A DNA stretch of 64,000 bases from CAZTYI01 sp964466185 (GCA_964466185.1 CAYXMS010000003.1:14262-78261), one strand, 5' to 3'; shown: positions 35,177 to 44,745, counted from the first letter of the stretch. Numbers and translations are program-made. The notes: a model not told the origin generated them from the letters alone.

Positions 35177-36446
35177 AAAAGCAATTTTAATCGGTTCTTT
35201 TCTTTTTCCTAAAAAGAAACTCCAATGCTGGGAAAATTTATCAGAATTGAAAAATTTAAGCTTAACAGCAGGTTTTGAGCCTGTTCATGTTTTGGTCTGT
35301 TCTTTAAAAAAAATTGATTCCGCCACCTACATAGGTAAGGGTAAAGTTGCAGAATTAGCGGCTTTAGCTGAAAAAGAAGATCTGGATATTTTTATTTTTG
35401 ACGATGAGCTCTCAGCTCATCAGCAGCGTAATTTGGAAAAAAAATTAAAGTTGCCCGTTATTGACCGTACTGAGCTGATTTTGGATGTTTTTGCTCAAAG
35501 AGCTAGGACTAAAGAAGCTAAAATCCAGGTGAAGCTGGCTCAGTATAAATATCAGTTACCTCGTCTTAAAAGAATGTGGACGCATCTGTCCCGTCAAAAA
35601 ATTGGCGGCGGCGGCAGCGGCGGCTATTTAAAAGGAGAAGGGGAAAGACAAATCGAGATTGACAGGCGCATTATTAAAACTAAAATAGTTGAGCTGCAAA
35701 AGAAAATCGATGAAGTAAAAAACCATCGGGAAATTCAAAGAAGACAAAGACAAAAGCAAAATTTGCCGATGTTTGCTATCGTCGGTTATACAAATGCAGG
35801 GAAATCCACTCTTTTAAATGCTTTGACTAATGCCAAAGTTTTAATAGAAGATAAACTGTTTGCTACGCTAGATACTACTGTAAGAAAATATAGTATGGCT
35901 AGCGGCCAGGAGATACTTTTAGCCGATACCGTTGGTTTCATTCGTAAACTGCCGCATACTTTAGTTGCTTCTTTTCGCTCTACTTTAGAAGAGTTGTCTT
36001 TTGCTGACGTGTTTTTGCATTTGATCGATGTTTCGCATCCGGAAGCTAAGAAGCAGGCCGAAAGTTCTTTAAACGTGATTAAAGAGCTTAACTTGCAAAA
36101 TAAACCGATCATTACAGTTTTAAACAAAGTAGATCAGGTCAATGATCATAGAAAGATTTTCAATTTTAAAATTACCTATCCTTTGACAGTAGAGCTTTCT
36201 GCTTTGCAAAAAACCGGTTTTGAGAGGCTTTTAAAACTTATGACAAAGCAAATTTCAGCTTTAAGAAAAAAAGTCTGTTTGAAAATTCCTCAAAGTCAAT
36301 ATAAATTAGCATCTCTATTAATGCGTTATGGTAAAATCCTGTCTAAACAATATAAAGGCAATGACATCTTTATAGAAGCAGATATTCCGTTTTTTTTAGA
36401 AAAGCAGCTTTTTTGTTTTAAAACTGTAAAATTTATTAGAAAATAA
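35163..36446 (+). CDS. hflX: ribosome-associated GTPase HflX
   Basis: 427 aa from ATG 35163. A frame opening at 35136 adds nine residues copied from the overlap, so I prefer the internal ATG (MIEHKKAILIG). The N-terminal HflX domain has THVLVCSLKK-like strands and TYIGKGKVAELA, DDELSAHQQRNLEKKL, VIDRTELILDVFAQRARTKEAK and the Gly-rich GGGGSGGYLKGEGE. The GTPase domain has GYTNAGKSTLLNAL (G1), DTVGFIRKLPHTLV (G3) and VLNKVDQ (G4). HflX splits stalled or heat-damaged 70S ribosomes. Its end is marked by a strong terminator. Confidence 0.95.
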   Translation: MIEHKKAILIGSFLFPKKKLQCWENLSELKNLSLTAGFEPVHVLVCSLKKIDSATYIGKGKVAELAALAEKEDLDIFIFDDELSAHQQRNLEKKLKLPVIDRTELILDVFAQRARTKEAKIQVKLAQYKYQLPRLKRMWTHLSRQKIGGGGSGGYLKGEGERQIEIDRRIIKTKIVELQKKIDEVKNHREIQRRQRQKQNLPMFAIVGYTNAGKSTLLNALTNAKVLIEDKLFATLDTTVRKYSMASGQEILLADTVGFIRKLPHTLVASFRSTLEELSFADVFLHLIDVSHPEAKKQAESSLNVIKELNLQNKPIITVLNKVDQVNDHRKIFNFKITYPLTVELSALQKTGFERLLKLMTKQISALRKKVCLKIPQSQYKLASLLMRYGKILSKQYKGNDIFIEADIPFFLEKQLFCFKTVKFIRK

Positions 36447-36494
36447 AGACCAAATATCTCCAATATTTTTGAAAAATTTACTTTTTAATAAAAA

Positions 36495-36523
36495 AAAAGC
36501 CCGCTTTTAACGGGCTTTTGCTT
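36495..36523 (+). terminator. bidirectional intrinsic terminator between hflX and marC
   Basis: AAAAGCCCG (36495-36503) pairs perfectly with CGGGCTTTT (36511-36519) around CTTTTAA. A-rich and T-rich flanks on both sides let it serve both the plus-strand hflX and the minus-strand marC transcripts. Confidence 0.88.
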
Positions 36524-36582
36524 TAAACACTATTTTTTATTAACAAATTTAAATGCTTTAATTTTTACAATGTTAAAAAAAA

Positions 36583-37191
36583 TTATCTAAAATTTATTTT
36601 AACCAAATCAACGATTCCGCCTGAAATCATTTGGATGCCGATCAAAATAATGATCATACCGCCCAAACGCTCTAAAGCTTGCAGGCCTCTTTCGCCCATA
36701 TAGTCTTTGATTTTTTTGGCCATTAGCAAAATAATTACCGAAGGAACCCAGGCAATAAGCAAGGCTAAAGAAGTCATCATCAGCCCTTGCAGTTTGGCAT
36801 ATACCATGACTGCGGCAATGCTGCCGGGGCCTGCCATGCCAGGAATTGCTAATGGTACAATAAAAGGCTCGTGTTTAGGTATTCCGGCTTTGCCGCCACC
36901 GCCCATATGAGGGAAAATCATGTTTAAAGAAATAATAATAAGTAAAAAACCGCCGGCAATGCCGATGACGTATTCTGCAATGCCAATGGCATTGAGTACT
37001 TGGCGTCCGAAGAAAATAAAGATAATCAGAATGATTAGGGAAAAAAAGGTTTCTCGCAGAACGATAATTTTTTGTCTTTTACTATCAAAAGGTGCAATTT
37101 GAGACAAATAAAGAGGAATTAAAGCGATGGAGCTCATCAATAAAAATAGTGCTAAAGCTGTAGATCCTAAACTTAAATCTTTTACTTCCAT
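36583..37191 (-). CDS. MarC-family integral membrane protein
   Basis: 202 aa with six hydrophobic segments. Family features: IALIPLYLSQIAPF near residue 22, FGRQVLNAIGIAEYVIGIAGGFLLIIISLNMIFP, and PLAIPGMAGPGSIAAVMVYA near residue 110, the MarC loop (PLA.P...GPG). The last segment reads LQALERLGGMIIILIGIQMISGGI. The family was once linked to antibiotic resistance; its function is unknown. ATG 37191 is preceded by AAGG on the minus strand. Confidence 0.88.
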   Translation of the reverse strand: MEVKDLSLGSTALALFLLMSSIALIPLYLSQIAPFDSKRQKIIVLRETFFSLIILIIFIFFGRQVLNAIGIAEYVIGIAGGFLLIIISLNMIFPHMGGGGKAGIPKHEPFIVPLAIPGMAGPGSIAAVMVYAKLQGLMMTSLALLIAWVPSVIILLMAKKIKDYMGERGLQALERLGGMIIILIGIQMISGGIVDLVKINFR

Positions 37192-37320
37192 AAAAATAAC
37201 CTTTAATTAAAAATTAAAAAAATCCTTCCTTTTAAAATACCATGAATCTTTTATTTTTTGAAACTTATTTTACTTTTTTGAATAAATTGGAATATAATTG
37301 TTTTTTTTATCTATGGATTT

Positions 37321-38601
37321 ATGAATAAAAAATTTAAAATTGTTACTTTAGGCTGCCGGGTTAATCAATATGAGTCTGAAAAGATTCAGGCTGGGTTGAA
37401 AATGCTGGGCTGGGAAAAAGCCGGTTTTTCTGAAAAGGCTGATCTGATTATTATTAATACTTGCTCTGTAACAAAAAGCGCCGTTAAAAAATCTGTTTAC
37501 CAATTAAAGTCTGTTTTAAGAAAAGGTATTTGTGCTGACAGTGGTAAAATAGTAATAACAGGCTGTGCCGCTCAAAGCGATAAACAGGTATTTGAGAAAA
37601 TAAGCAGTTTGTTAAATTTAAAAAAATCAAACCAAATCAATCTGCAAATAGTGCCGCAGACAAAAAAAGAGCAGATTATAAAAGAAATTTTTCCTCAAAG
37701 TCTTCAAAAATCTTTTACTATCTTAAAGCAATTTTCTAATCATACACGGGCTTTTGTTAAAGTGCAGGACGGCTGCAACCAATTTTGTTCTTATTGCATT
37801 ATTCCACATATTCGAGGCCGGTCTGTTTCCAGAGATTTTAAGAGGGTGATAGCTGAAATAAGCTCTTTTGTAGATCATGGGTTTAAAGAGATTGTCTTAA
37901 CCGGTATTGACCTGGGAGATTATAAAGATTTAAAAAATAAAAAGGATTTGGCTGATTTGATCAAAGCGGCGGCTTTGATTCCAAATTTACAAAGACTTAG
38001 GCTTTCCTCTATTGGACCGAATGATTTGTCAGAAAAGCTAATCAATGAGCTTTTACACAATTCTAAGTTAATGCCTTCTTTGCATTTGTCTTTGCAGTCG
38101 GGTTCTAATAGAGTTTTAAAAAAAATGAGACGGAACTATACGGCAGAATTTTTCTGGCAAAAAGTGCAAAGCTTAAAAACATCTTTGAAAAATTTTGCGT
38201 TTACAACTGATTTAATAGTAGGCTTTCCTTCAGAGACAGAAGATGATTTTCAAAAAAGTATGCAGATAATAGAACAAGTAGGTTTTGTCAAAGTCCATAT
38301 TTTTCCGTTTAGCGTAAGGCCAAAAACTTTAGCAGCGAAAGCAAAAGATTTTGTTGGAATGCAAGAAATTAAACGCAGAGTAAAGATTGCTAAACAGATA
38401 GCTGAAAAAACAGCTAATCTGCAAAAAACGGCTTTTATTAATAAATGCTGTCAGGTTTTAGTGGAAGAACAAAAAGACTTTGGCTATAACGAGCATTTTT
38501 TAAAAGTAAAACTTTTAGCTAAAGCAGAAAAAAATCAGCTGATTAAAACTAAAATAGTGCAAAATAATGAAAAATATTTGATAGGTAGAAAAATATTTTA
38601 A
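37321..38601 (+). CDS. mtaB: tRNA t6A37 methylthiotransferase
   Basis: 426 aa, radical-SAM methylthiotransferase that turns t6A37 into ms2t6A37. The N-terminal UPF0004 domain has three iron-sulfur Cys (TLGCRVNQYESE, INTCSVT, ITGCAAQ). The radical-SAM triad is in VQDGCNQFCSYCIIPHIRGRSVSR, followed by GIDLGDY, LRLSSIGP, LHLSLQSGS and TDLIVGFPSETEDDF. GCRVNQYE rather than MiaB's GCQMN separates MtaB from MiaB. A TRAM-like C-terminal region is short. The window's second methylthiotransferase, MiaB, lies at 42150. Confidence 0.93.
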   Translation: MNKKFKIVTLGCRVNQYESEKIQAGLKMLGWEKAGFSEKADLIIINTCSVTKSAVKKSVYQLKSVLRKGICADSGKIVITGCAAQSDKQVFEKISSLLNLKKSNQINLQIVPQTKKEQIIKEIFPQSLQKSFTILKQFSNHTRAFVKVQDGCNQFCSYCIIPHIRGRSVSRDFKRVIAEISSFVDHGFKEIVLTGIDLGDYKDLKNKKDLADLIKAAALIPNLQRLRLSSIGPNDLSEKLINELLHNSKLMPSLHLSLQSGSNRVLKKMRRNYTAEFFWQKVQSLKTSLKNFAFTTDLIVGFPSETEDDFQKSMQIIEQVGFVKVHIFPFSVRPKTLAAKAKDFVGMQEIKRRVKIAKQIAEKTANLQKTAFINKCCQVLVEEQKDFGYNEHFLKVKLLAKAEKNQLIKTKIVQNNEKYLIGRKIF

Positions 38602-38673
38602 TATTTTTTTTAAATTTTTCAAGAAAAGTGTGTGTGTGGCTGTAAGATAAACATAAGTGAAGAAAAATATTTT

Positions 38674-39924
38674 ATGAAAAAAATAAAAGCTAAGCAAAAT
38701 TTAACTGTTTTTTCCCATGATTCAGGTTGTGAGCTTTTGATTCCTTTGACTTTGATTAAAGCTAAGATTTTTGCTACCCGTTTAGAGTTTTATAATTTTA
38801 AAAAGCAAAAACTGCTTTTGTCTATTGATTTAAGGTTAAAGGGTGAAGTCAAAGATTTTACGGTTTTGCAAGATTTGAAAAAAGGTCTGGTACAAGTTAC
38901 TGGATTTATTAAAAAAGATTTTTTTAAATATCAGCTATTTTTAGACAATATTAAGAAAAACAAACCTAAAAAAACACAAATCGGACATATTGGCTGGCTT
39001 TGGTTAAAAGCTCCGAAAACTGTTTCGGAAGTTGTTTTTGAAAGGGAAAAAGGCAGGAAAGTTGCAGCCTTGCAAAAACTAGAACTTCCGTTTGCTTTGA
39101 AAGAAACAGAGTTTTGTTTGTTACCCAAGGAAAATTTTGAGCTTTTGTCGTTAGGCAGTCATAAGAAACAGCAGATGGAGATGTTGCAAAAAAGATCCGA
39201 TCTTACAGAAATTTTGCCTCTTTGGTTTTGGCTTGGTAAAATGATGCCTGGCAGGAAAAATTTACATAAATTGGATTTAAAAAAAATCAAACCTGTAGGA
39301 ACCTTAAAGCTTTTGCAAGCTATAGAAATTGCCATTTCAAATCAGGATAAACAACAGGCTGAGAAATTTTTGCTTTGGCTTTTTAAAACCGGCTTTCAGG
39401 GGATTTTCATGCCTTGTCTGTTTGATGCTAAGCATCAGGGTATTTTAGAGACCGAAAACAATTTTTTATCCCCAAATTGTAATAATATTTCTGATATGCA
39501 AATGGCTAACGTGCATACGGACAACATTCAAAAACCAAATAATGCTCATGATAAAAAAATACAAACATCTGCAATGGATGTTTCTTGGATTTTAAGTTAT
39601 GGCGCAATTTTGATTAGGTCTTTGTTTTTTCAGGAAGAGCTTAACCTTTTTAAAATTTTACCAGTTTCTAATTTTTTTGCTGGCCGGTTTATAAATATTC
39701 AAACCCAATTTGGGCTTCTGGATATCGAATGGAGCAAAAAACTTTTGAAAAAAATGGTTTTAAAAGCAGAAAAATCGGGAAGACTGCAGCTGAGATTGCA
39801 AAAACCCTTAAAATCGTTTCGTTTGCTAAGACAGGGACAGAGAAAAGGTAAAATACTAAATCAAAACAGCTTTATTTTTATTGAGAAATCTAAACTTTAT
39901 TATTTTGACCGGTTTCAAAAATAA
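38674..39924 (+). CDS. unknown protein, 416 aa
   Basis: I place the start at ATG 38674; an in-frame GTG at 38632 would add 14 residues with no support. There is no signal peptide, no transmembrane helix and no motif I know. The N-terminal 90 residues look beta-rich (VFSHDSGCELLIPLTL, LLLSIDLRLKGEV). A central helical part follows (KLLQAIEIAISNQDKQQAEKFLLWLFKTGFQGIF). After an Asn-rich linker near residue 275 (NNISDMQMAN) comes a third part ending FRLLRQGQRKGKI. It could be a Chlamydiota-specific protein. It follows mtaB by 72 bases on the same strand and may share its transcript. Confidence 0.65.
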   Translation: MKKIKAKQNLTVFSHDSGCELLIPLTLIKAKIFATRLEFYNFKKQKLLLSIDLRLKGEVKDFTVLQDLKKGLVQVTGFIKKDFFKYQLFLDNIKKNKPKKTQIGHIGWLWLKAPKTVSEVVFEREKGRKVAALQKLELPFALKETEFCLLPKENFELLSLGSHKKQQMEMLQKRSDLTEILPLWFWLGKMMPGRKNLHKLDLKKIKPVGTLKLLQAIEIAISNQDKQQAEKFLLWLFKTGFQGIFMPCLFDAKHQGILETENNFLSPNCNNISDMQMANVHTDNIQKPNNAHDKKIQTSAMDVSWILSYGAILIRSLFFQEELNLFKILPVSNFFAGRFINIQTQFGLLDIEWSKKLLKKMVLKAEKSGRLQLRLQKPLKSFRLLRQGQRKGKILNQNSFIFIEKSKLYYFDRFQK

Positions 39925-40025
39925 AACTGTTTTGGAATTTTTTTTGTTTTGTATATATTCACAAGAACAAATATTTGTAATAGGATTAGCTCTTTAAGGT
40001 TGTTCTATAGGAGGCTTTTTCAGCC

Positions 40026-42029
40026 ATGTTAAAAAAAATTCAAAGCAAAAAAGATTACCTAAAGCAAATCGAGGAAATAAAAAAACATGATGAGCTTTAT
40101 TATCAGAAAAATAAACCCGAAATTTCTGATTATGAATATGATCTTTTAGTAAAAGCAGTAGAAAAAGCAGAAAAAGAACATCCTGAATGGATGGTCAAAG
40201 ATACGCCTACTCAAAAAGTGGGGGAAAAAACGTCCAAAGGTTTTAAACAGGACAAACATGAAACGCAAATGCTTTCTTTGGCCAATACTTATTCTGAAAA
40301 AGAAGTAGAAGACTTTTTAAAAAGAGTAGAAAAGCTTTTGGGTAAACAAGGGATTGCTTATTGTTTGGAACTGAAAATGGATGGTACGGCAGTTTCTTTG
40401 CGTTATGATAAAGGTATGTTAAAAAGAGCGCTAACCAGGGGCAGCGGTAAAATAGGCGATGATATTACTGGGAATATTAGGACTATCAAATCTCTTCCTC
40501 TAAAATTGTCGGGAAAATGTCCTGATGTTCTAGAAGTCAGAGGGGAAGTTTTTTTAAGCAAACAAAATTTTTTAGAGCTTAATCAGCAAAGAGAGGAAGC
40601 CGGAGAGGATGTTTGGGCTAATCCGCGCAATGCAGCAGCCGGTTCTTTAAAACTTTTGGATTCTCAAGAGGTAGCCAAAAGAAAACTGGATATTGTTTGC
40701 TATGGCATTGCCCATGCGGAAAAATATGTGGATACTCAATATGAACTGCACCATTTTTTAAAAGAAATGAAAATTCCGACTAGTTCTGAAGATTTTTTGG
40801 TTAAAGCCTATGATTTATCGGGAATTTTAAAATTTGCTGATAAAGTGCAAGCCAAACGGGATAAGCTGCCGTTTGAAATTGATGGAATTGTGATTAAAGT
40901 AGATGATTTGAAACTGCATGACAGATTAGGAGTTACTGGAAAAAAACCCAGATTTGCTGTGGCCTATAAATTTGCTCCAGAACAAGCTAGGACAAAGATT
41001 GAAGATATTATAGTACAAGTGGGTAGAACTGGAGTTTTAACGCCAGTTGCAGAGCTAGAGCCTGTATCTCTTGCCGGTTCTACTATTTCCAGAGCGACTT
41101 TGCATAATCAAGACGAGATTCAACGTAAAGATATCCGGATAAAAGATACGGTGATGATTGAAAAAGGCGGCGATGTTATTCCTAAAGTATTAGAAGTTGA
41201 TAAGAAAAAAAGGCCTGCAAATTCCAGGATTTGGCAGATGCCTGAGAAATGTCCGGTTTGCGGAACAAAGACGATTCATCTCAAAGGAGAAGTCGCTGTC
41301 AGATGTCCTAACAGTAAATGCTCAGGGCGCCAGCATCGCAATTTAGTTTTTTTTGTTTCTAAGCCGGCTATGGATATTGATCATTTAGGTCCAAAGGTTA
41401 TAGGCAAACTGATTGAGAAAAATCTGATTAGCCGCCCTTCTGATATTTATGCTTTAGATGAAAAAATGCTTTTTCAAATTGAAGGGTTTAAAGAAAAATC
41501 AGTTAAAAATTTGCTCGATAGCATTGAAAAATCTAAAAATTGTTCTCTTGCCCGTTTTATTTTAGCTTTGGAAATCAAATATGTGGGCGCTGAATCGGCA
41601 GAGCTTTTGGCAGAAGAGTTTGGCAGTTTAGATAAAATTATGGATGTGGATGAAAAAGAGTTTTTAGCCATAGAAGGCATCGGAGAAAAAGTGGCTAAGA
41701 GTATTGCTGAATATTTTGAAGATAAAGAAAATGTCAAAGAAATTAAAAGACTGTTAGATAGAGGGGTTAAACCTCATGCAGAAAAAAAGCAAAAAATAGC
41801 AGGCCATACATTTTTTGGTAAAATTTTTGTTTTAACCGGAGCTTTAACTGATTTTACTAGGGATGAAGCTTCTAGGGTTATTAAAGAAAGAGGTGGAAAG
41901 ATTGCTTCTTCAGTGAGCAAAAAAACTGATTTTGTTTTGGTTGGTGATGATCCTGGATCTAAATATAACAAAGCTACAAAATTGGGTGTTAAAACCCTTT
42001 TTGAAAAAGAATTTAAAAAAATGCTGTAG
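40026..42029 (+). CDS. ligA: NAD-dependent DNA ligase
   Basis: 667 aa, standard length. Seals nicks in replication and repair with NAD. Domain Ia is at the N-terminus (HDELYYQKNKPEISDYEYD); the adenylated Lys is in CLELKMDGTAVSLRY near residue 117; then EVRGEVF, WANPRNAAAGSLK and LPFEIDGIVIKVD. The OB fold has VGRTGVLTPVAELEPV. The zinc finger is CPVCG...CPNSKC (near 409-432). Helix-hairpin-helix repeats and a C-terminal BRCT domain (from about 595) complete it. AGGAGG at 40009-40014 precedes the ATG. It is Lys/Glu-rich and somewhat cleaner in codon pattern than its neighbours. Confidence 0.98.
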   Translation: MLKKIQSKKDYLKQIEEIKKHDELYYQKNKPEISDYEYDLLVKAVEKAEKEHPEWMVKDTPTQKVGEKTSKGFKQDKHETQMLSLANTYSEKEVEDFLKRVEKLLGKQGIAYCLELKMDGTAVSLRYDKGMLKRALTRGSGKIGDDITGNIRTIKSLPLKLSGKCPDVLEVRGEVFLSKQNFLELNQQREEAGEDVWANPRNAAAGSLKLLDSQEVAKRKLDIVCYGIAHAEKYVDTQYELHHFLKEMKIPTSSEDFLVKAYDLSGILKFADKVQAKRDKLPFEIDGIVIKVDDLKLHDRLGVTGKKPRFAVAYKFAPEQARTKIEDIIVQVGRTGVLTPVAELEPVSLAGSTISRATLHNQDEIQRKDIRIKDTVMIEKGGDVIPKVLEVDKKKRPANSRIWQMPEKCPVCGTKTIHLKGEVAVRCPNSKCSGRQHRNLVFFVSKPAMDIDHLGPKVIGKLIEKNLISRPSDIYALDEKMLFQIEGFKEKSVKNLLDSIEKSKNCSLARFILALEIKYVGAESAELLAEEFGSLDKIMDVDEKEFLAIEGIGEKVAKSIAEYFEDKENVKEIKRLLDRGVKPHAEKKQKIAGHTFFGKIFVLTGALTDFTRDEASRVIKERGGKIASSVSKKTDFVLVGDDPGSKYNKATKLGVKTLFEKEFKKML

Positions 42030-42149
42030 GGATTTTGAGAAGCGGTGATATAAATGCCTAAAAAAATAAAGTCCGGTTTTTAAAAAATAGGATAAAAACA
42101 ATATTAAAAAAAACGAACAAAATCAAAAACTGTTAAAAGAAATATCTAA

Positions 42150-43445
42150 TTAATTAATTAATTTTCCTAGAAAGGTCTGGTGTTGAAATTTTTCTAATTT
42201 TACTTTTTGAAATGAACCGATTAATCTAACCGGGGCTGGGAAAATCACTTTTTTTAGATCTCTGGTTTTACCTTTTAAAAAACCTTGTTCTTTATTTTGC
42301 CGTTCTACGAGGACTTGCACAGTTTTACCTATTTGTTTTTGAGCGTTTGCTTTTTGTATTTGATGAAAAAGAGCAAATATTTTTTGTAGCCTTTGAGATT
42401 TTATGTTTTTAGTTATTTCATCTTTCAGGCGGTAAGCAGGAGTGTTTTTTCTGGGGCTGTAATTGTATAAAAAAGCATTTATGAAGCCGACTTTTTGAAA
42501 AACCTCAAGCGTCTCGGAAAAATCTTCTTCGGTTTCTGTCGGAAAGCCGACAATGATATCTGTTCCTAAAGTAATGTCGGGTACTAAAGATTTCAAAGTT
42601 TCGACTTTTTCCAGGTAATTTTCTTTTGTATAGCAACGATTCATTTTTTTTAAAATGCAGCTGGAACCTGATTGCAGAGGCAGATGCAAATGTTCGCAAA
42701 CGCTTTTTAGATCTTTGATAGCCTGCATCAGATCATAGCTGATATCTTTGGGATGGGAAGTTAAAAAGCGGACTCTTGGTATGCCTATTTTATCAATCGC
42801 ATACAGCAGATCGGTAAAATTTTTACCCTGGTTGAAATAGGAATTGACATTTTGGCCCAGCAACACAATTTCTAAATAGCCTAGGTTTTTAAGTTTTTTA
42901 CACTCTTCTACGGTTTTTGTGAAATCACGGGAGATTTCCCTGCCTCTGGTATAAGGCACAACGCAATATGAACAAAAATTATTGCAGCCGCGGATGATAG
43001 AAACATAAGCAGAGATTTTATTAGAGCGTTTTAAGTTTTCGTATTCAAAGAATCCTAGCTTGCGGTCTAATTGTAAAACTGCTTCTTTTTGAGTTAAAGC
43101 TTTGTCAATAACTTGGTTTAGGTTGGATAAATTATCAGTACCGATTAAAAAGCCTATTTGAGGGATTTTTTGGATTAATTTTTCTTTTTTTAACATAGGC
43201 ATACAGCCGGCGATGCCAATCAGCGGTTTTTTTTGTTTTCTGAGCATAATGCCGATTTTGCCAAGTACTTTGCGTTCTGCCAAATCCCTAACCGAACAGG
43301 TATTAAAGATCACCAGATCCGCTTGATCTTCGTGCTTGGCAGGCTCAAGGCCTCTTTGAATGAGCAAGCTGTGTATCAGTTCAGAGTCTAGCTCATTCAT
43401 CTGACAGCCGTAAGTGCGAATGAAAAAAGTTTTTAAAAGCTTCAT
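42150..43445 (-). CDS. miaB: tRNA i6A37 methylthiotransferase
   Basis: 431 aa, radical-SAM enzyme that makes ms2i6A37 in tRNAs reading UNN codons. IRTYGCQMNELDSE (first Cys), FNTCSVRDLAE and GIAGCMPM supply the auxiliary cluster; IIRGCNNFCSYCVVPYTRGREISR has the SAM-cluster CxxxCxxC. Also LGQNVNSY, VRFLTSHP, HLPLQSGSS and GTDIIVGFPTETEEDF. The C-terminal TRAM domain (VQVLVERQNKEQGFLKGKTRD) binds tRNA. Convergent with ligA across 120 bases of TAAT repeats without a clear terminator. Confidence 0.96.
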   Translation of the reverse strand: MKLLKTFFIRTYGCQMNELDSELIHSLLIQRGLEPAKHEDQADLVIFNTCSVRDLAERKVLGKIGIMLRKQKKPLIGIAGCMPMLKKEKLIQKIPQIGFLIGTDNLSNLNQVIDKALTQKEAVLQLDRKLGFFEYENLKRSNKISAYVSIIRGCNNFCSYCVVPYTRGREISRDFTKTVEECKKLKNLGYLEIVLLGQNVNSYFNQGKNFTDLLYAIDKIGIPRVRFLTSHPKDISYDLMQAIKDLKSVCEHLHLPLQSGSSCILKKMNRCYTKENYLEKVETLKSLVPDITLGTDIIVGFPTETEEDFSETLEVFQKVGFINAFLYNYSPRKNTPAYRLKDEITKNIKSQRLQKIFALFHQIQKANAQKQIGKTVQVLVERQNKEQGFLKGKTRDLKKVIFPAPVRLIGSFQKVKLEKFQHQTFLGKLIN

Positions 43446-43777
43446 TTAAAAAAATAATTAATAAAAAAATTATAAAATCTGTTTGGCAAATTATAAATCT
43501 TAGCAGAAAAAATTCTTATTTAAAAATCTAAAATTTGATCTTTAGGGTCAACTGCTGGTAGCTATGGAATTGACATTCTTTTTATGGCTAAAGTCAGGGG
43601 TATTATGCTGTCGTTGATAATTTTTTAAAAACAAGTAAAAATTTAACAAATAACAATCAAACTTTGAAAAAAATTAAAAAAATAGGTTTAAAAAGGTTTT
43701 TAAACAAGACAAAAAACTTGGCAAAAATCAATGAAAAACTTATTCTTATAGTAGTTTTTAAAATATGGAATGGTGAA
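43446..43777. other. miaB-rplM gap, probable leader region
   Basis: 332 bases between divergent miaB and rplM. Most is AT-rich, but about 43545-43615 is richer in G and C (GGTCAACTGCTGGTAGC, GGCTAAAGTCAGGGG), and TTGACA occurs there without a -10 box at normal spacing. Ribosomal-protein leaders that bind L13 are known in other bacteria, so a regulatory RNA is possible. Codons upstream of rplM (43664-43777) stay open but do not resemble L13 and are not called. Confidence 0.35.
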
Positions 43778-44230
43778 ATGAATAAATATAAACCGACTAA
43801 AACTTCACTCAAAACCAAAAGCCAGTCTTTTCAGGAAAAGATTTGGTTTCTGTTAGATGCTAGAGGAAAAATTTTAGGTAGGCTGGCTGCAGAAGTGGCT
43901 AAGATTTTAACTGGCAAACATAAGCCTTCTTATACTCCTAATATAGACACTGGCGATGGTGTAATTATCATTAATGCTGACAAAATTGAAGTTACAGGAG
44001 CAAAGGAAGCGCGTAAGATATACCGTCATTATACTGGTTTTATGAGTGGTTTAAAAGAAGTCCCTTACCGTGAGCTAAAAGCTAAAAAGCCTGAAGAAAT
44101 TTTACAAAGGGCTATTTCTGGCATGATGCCTAAAAGCAGGTTAGGGCGCCAGCAACTAAAAAAACTGAAAATTGTAGTTGGAGAAAAGCATAATATGGAG
44201 GCGCAAAAACCTCTTTCTGTAAACATTTAA
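43778..44230 (+). CDS. rplM: 50S ribosomal protein L13
   Basis: 150 aa from ATG 43778, preceded by GGTG; a longer open frame from 43664 adds 38 residues with no likeness to L13. Core L13 sequence: WFLLDARGKILGRLAAEVAKILTGKHKPSYTP, GDGVIIINADKIEVTGAK, KIYRHYTGFMSGLKEVPYREL and GMMPKSRLGRQQLKKLKIVVGEKHNMEAQKP. It is an early-assembly protein of the large subunit. It is paired with rpsI 35 bases downstream, the conserved rplM-rpsI operon. Confidence 0.97.
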   Translation: MNKYKPTKTSLKTKSQSFQEKIWFLLDARGKILGRLAAEVAKILTGKHKPSYTPNIDTGDGVIIINADKIEVTGAKEARKIYRHYTGFMSGLKEVPYRELKAKKPEEILQRAISGMMPKSRLGRQQLKKLKIVVGEKHNMEAQKPLSVNI

Positions 44231-44265
44231 ATTTTAATTTTAATAGGCAAACTTGGATTTAATTC

Positions 44266-44658
44266 ATGAAAAAAAAAGAATTTATAGGCATTGGTAGAAG
44301 AAAAACAGCTGTAGCTTCTGTTAGAATGCGTTTGGGAACAGGGCAGATTAATATAAATGGCAGAAAATTAGACGAGTATTTTTTACTTGCTTTAGAACGA
44401 GATAATATTTTATCCCCCCTCAAGAAATTTGCTTCTTTAGATAAATATGATTTGATTTTGCGGATTAAAGGCGGCGGCATTGCAGCTCAAGCAGAAGCTG
44501 CTAGATTAGGAATTGCCAGAGCTATGGTTAAAGAAAATGATGAGTTAAGATCGGCATTAAAAGATTTGGGTTATTTAACCAGAGATCCGCGTAAGAAAGA
44601 GCGTAAAAAATATGGCCGTAAAAAGGCCCGTAAGAGATTCCAGTTCTCTAAGCGTTAA
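44266..44658 (+). CDS. rpsI: 30S ribosomal protein S9
   Basis: 130 aa, family length. FIGIGRRKTAVASVRMRLGTGQININGRKLDEYF at the N-terminus, LRIKGGGIAAQAEAARLGIARAMV in the middle, and the C-terminal tail DPRKKERKKYGRKKARKRFQFSKR, whose final Lys-Arg reaches the P-site tRNA anticodon. Second gene of rplM-rpsI; a terminator lies about 120 bases downstream, beyond an IS-like hairpin. Confidence 0.98.
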   Translation: MKKKEFIGIGRRKTAVASVRMRLGTGQININGRKLDEYFLLALERDNILSPLKKFASLDKYDLILRIKGGGIAAQAEAARLGIARAMVKENDELRSALKDLGYLTRDPRKKERKKYGRKKARKRFQFSKR

Positions 44659-44714
44659 TTTATCAAAAAAAATACCAGCAAAATCTGTTTCTTTTCGGAG
44701 AGCTGGGAATTATG

Positions 44715-44745
44715 AATCCTTCGCCTTTAGGCGAGGGAGGTTCAA
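44715..44745 (+). repeat. solo IS200/IS605-like end hairpin after rpsI
   Basis: CCTTCGCC (44718-44725) pairs with GGCGAGGG (44730-44737) around TTTA and is followed by AGGTTCAA. It matches the plan of the copy at 3871-3900 (AATCC, CTTTAGGC, GGGAGG, TCA). The frame just before reads AKSVSFRRAGNYESFAFRRG, which might be the decayed tail of a TnpB-like protein, but this is weak. No transposase gene is nearby. It lies between rpsI and the operon terminator. Confidence 0.45.
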
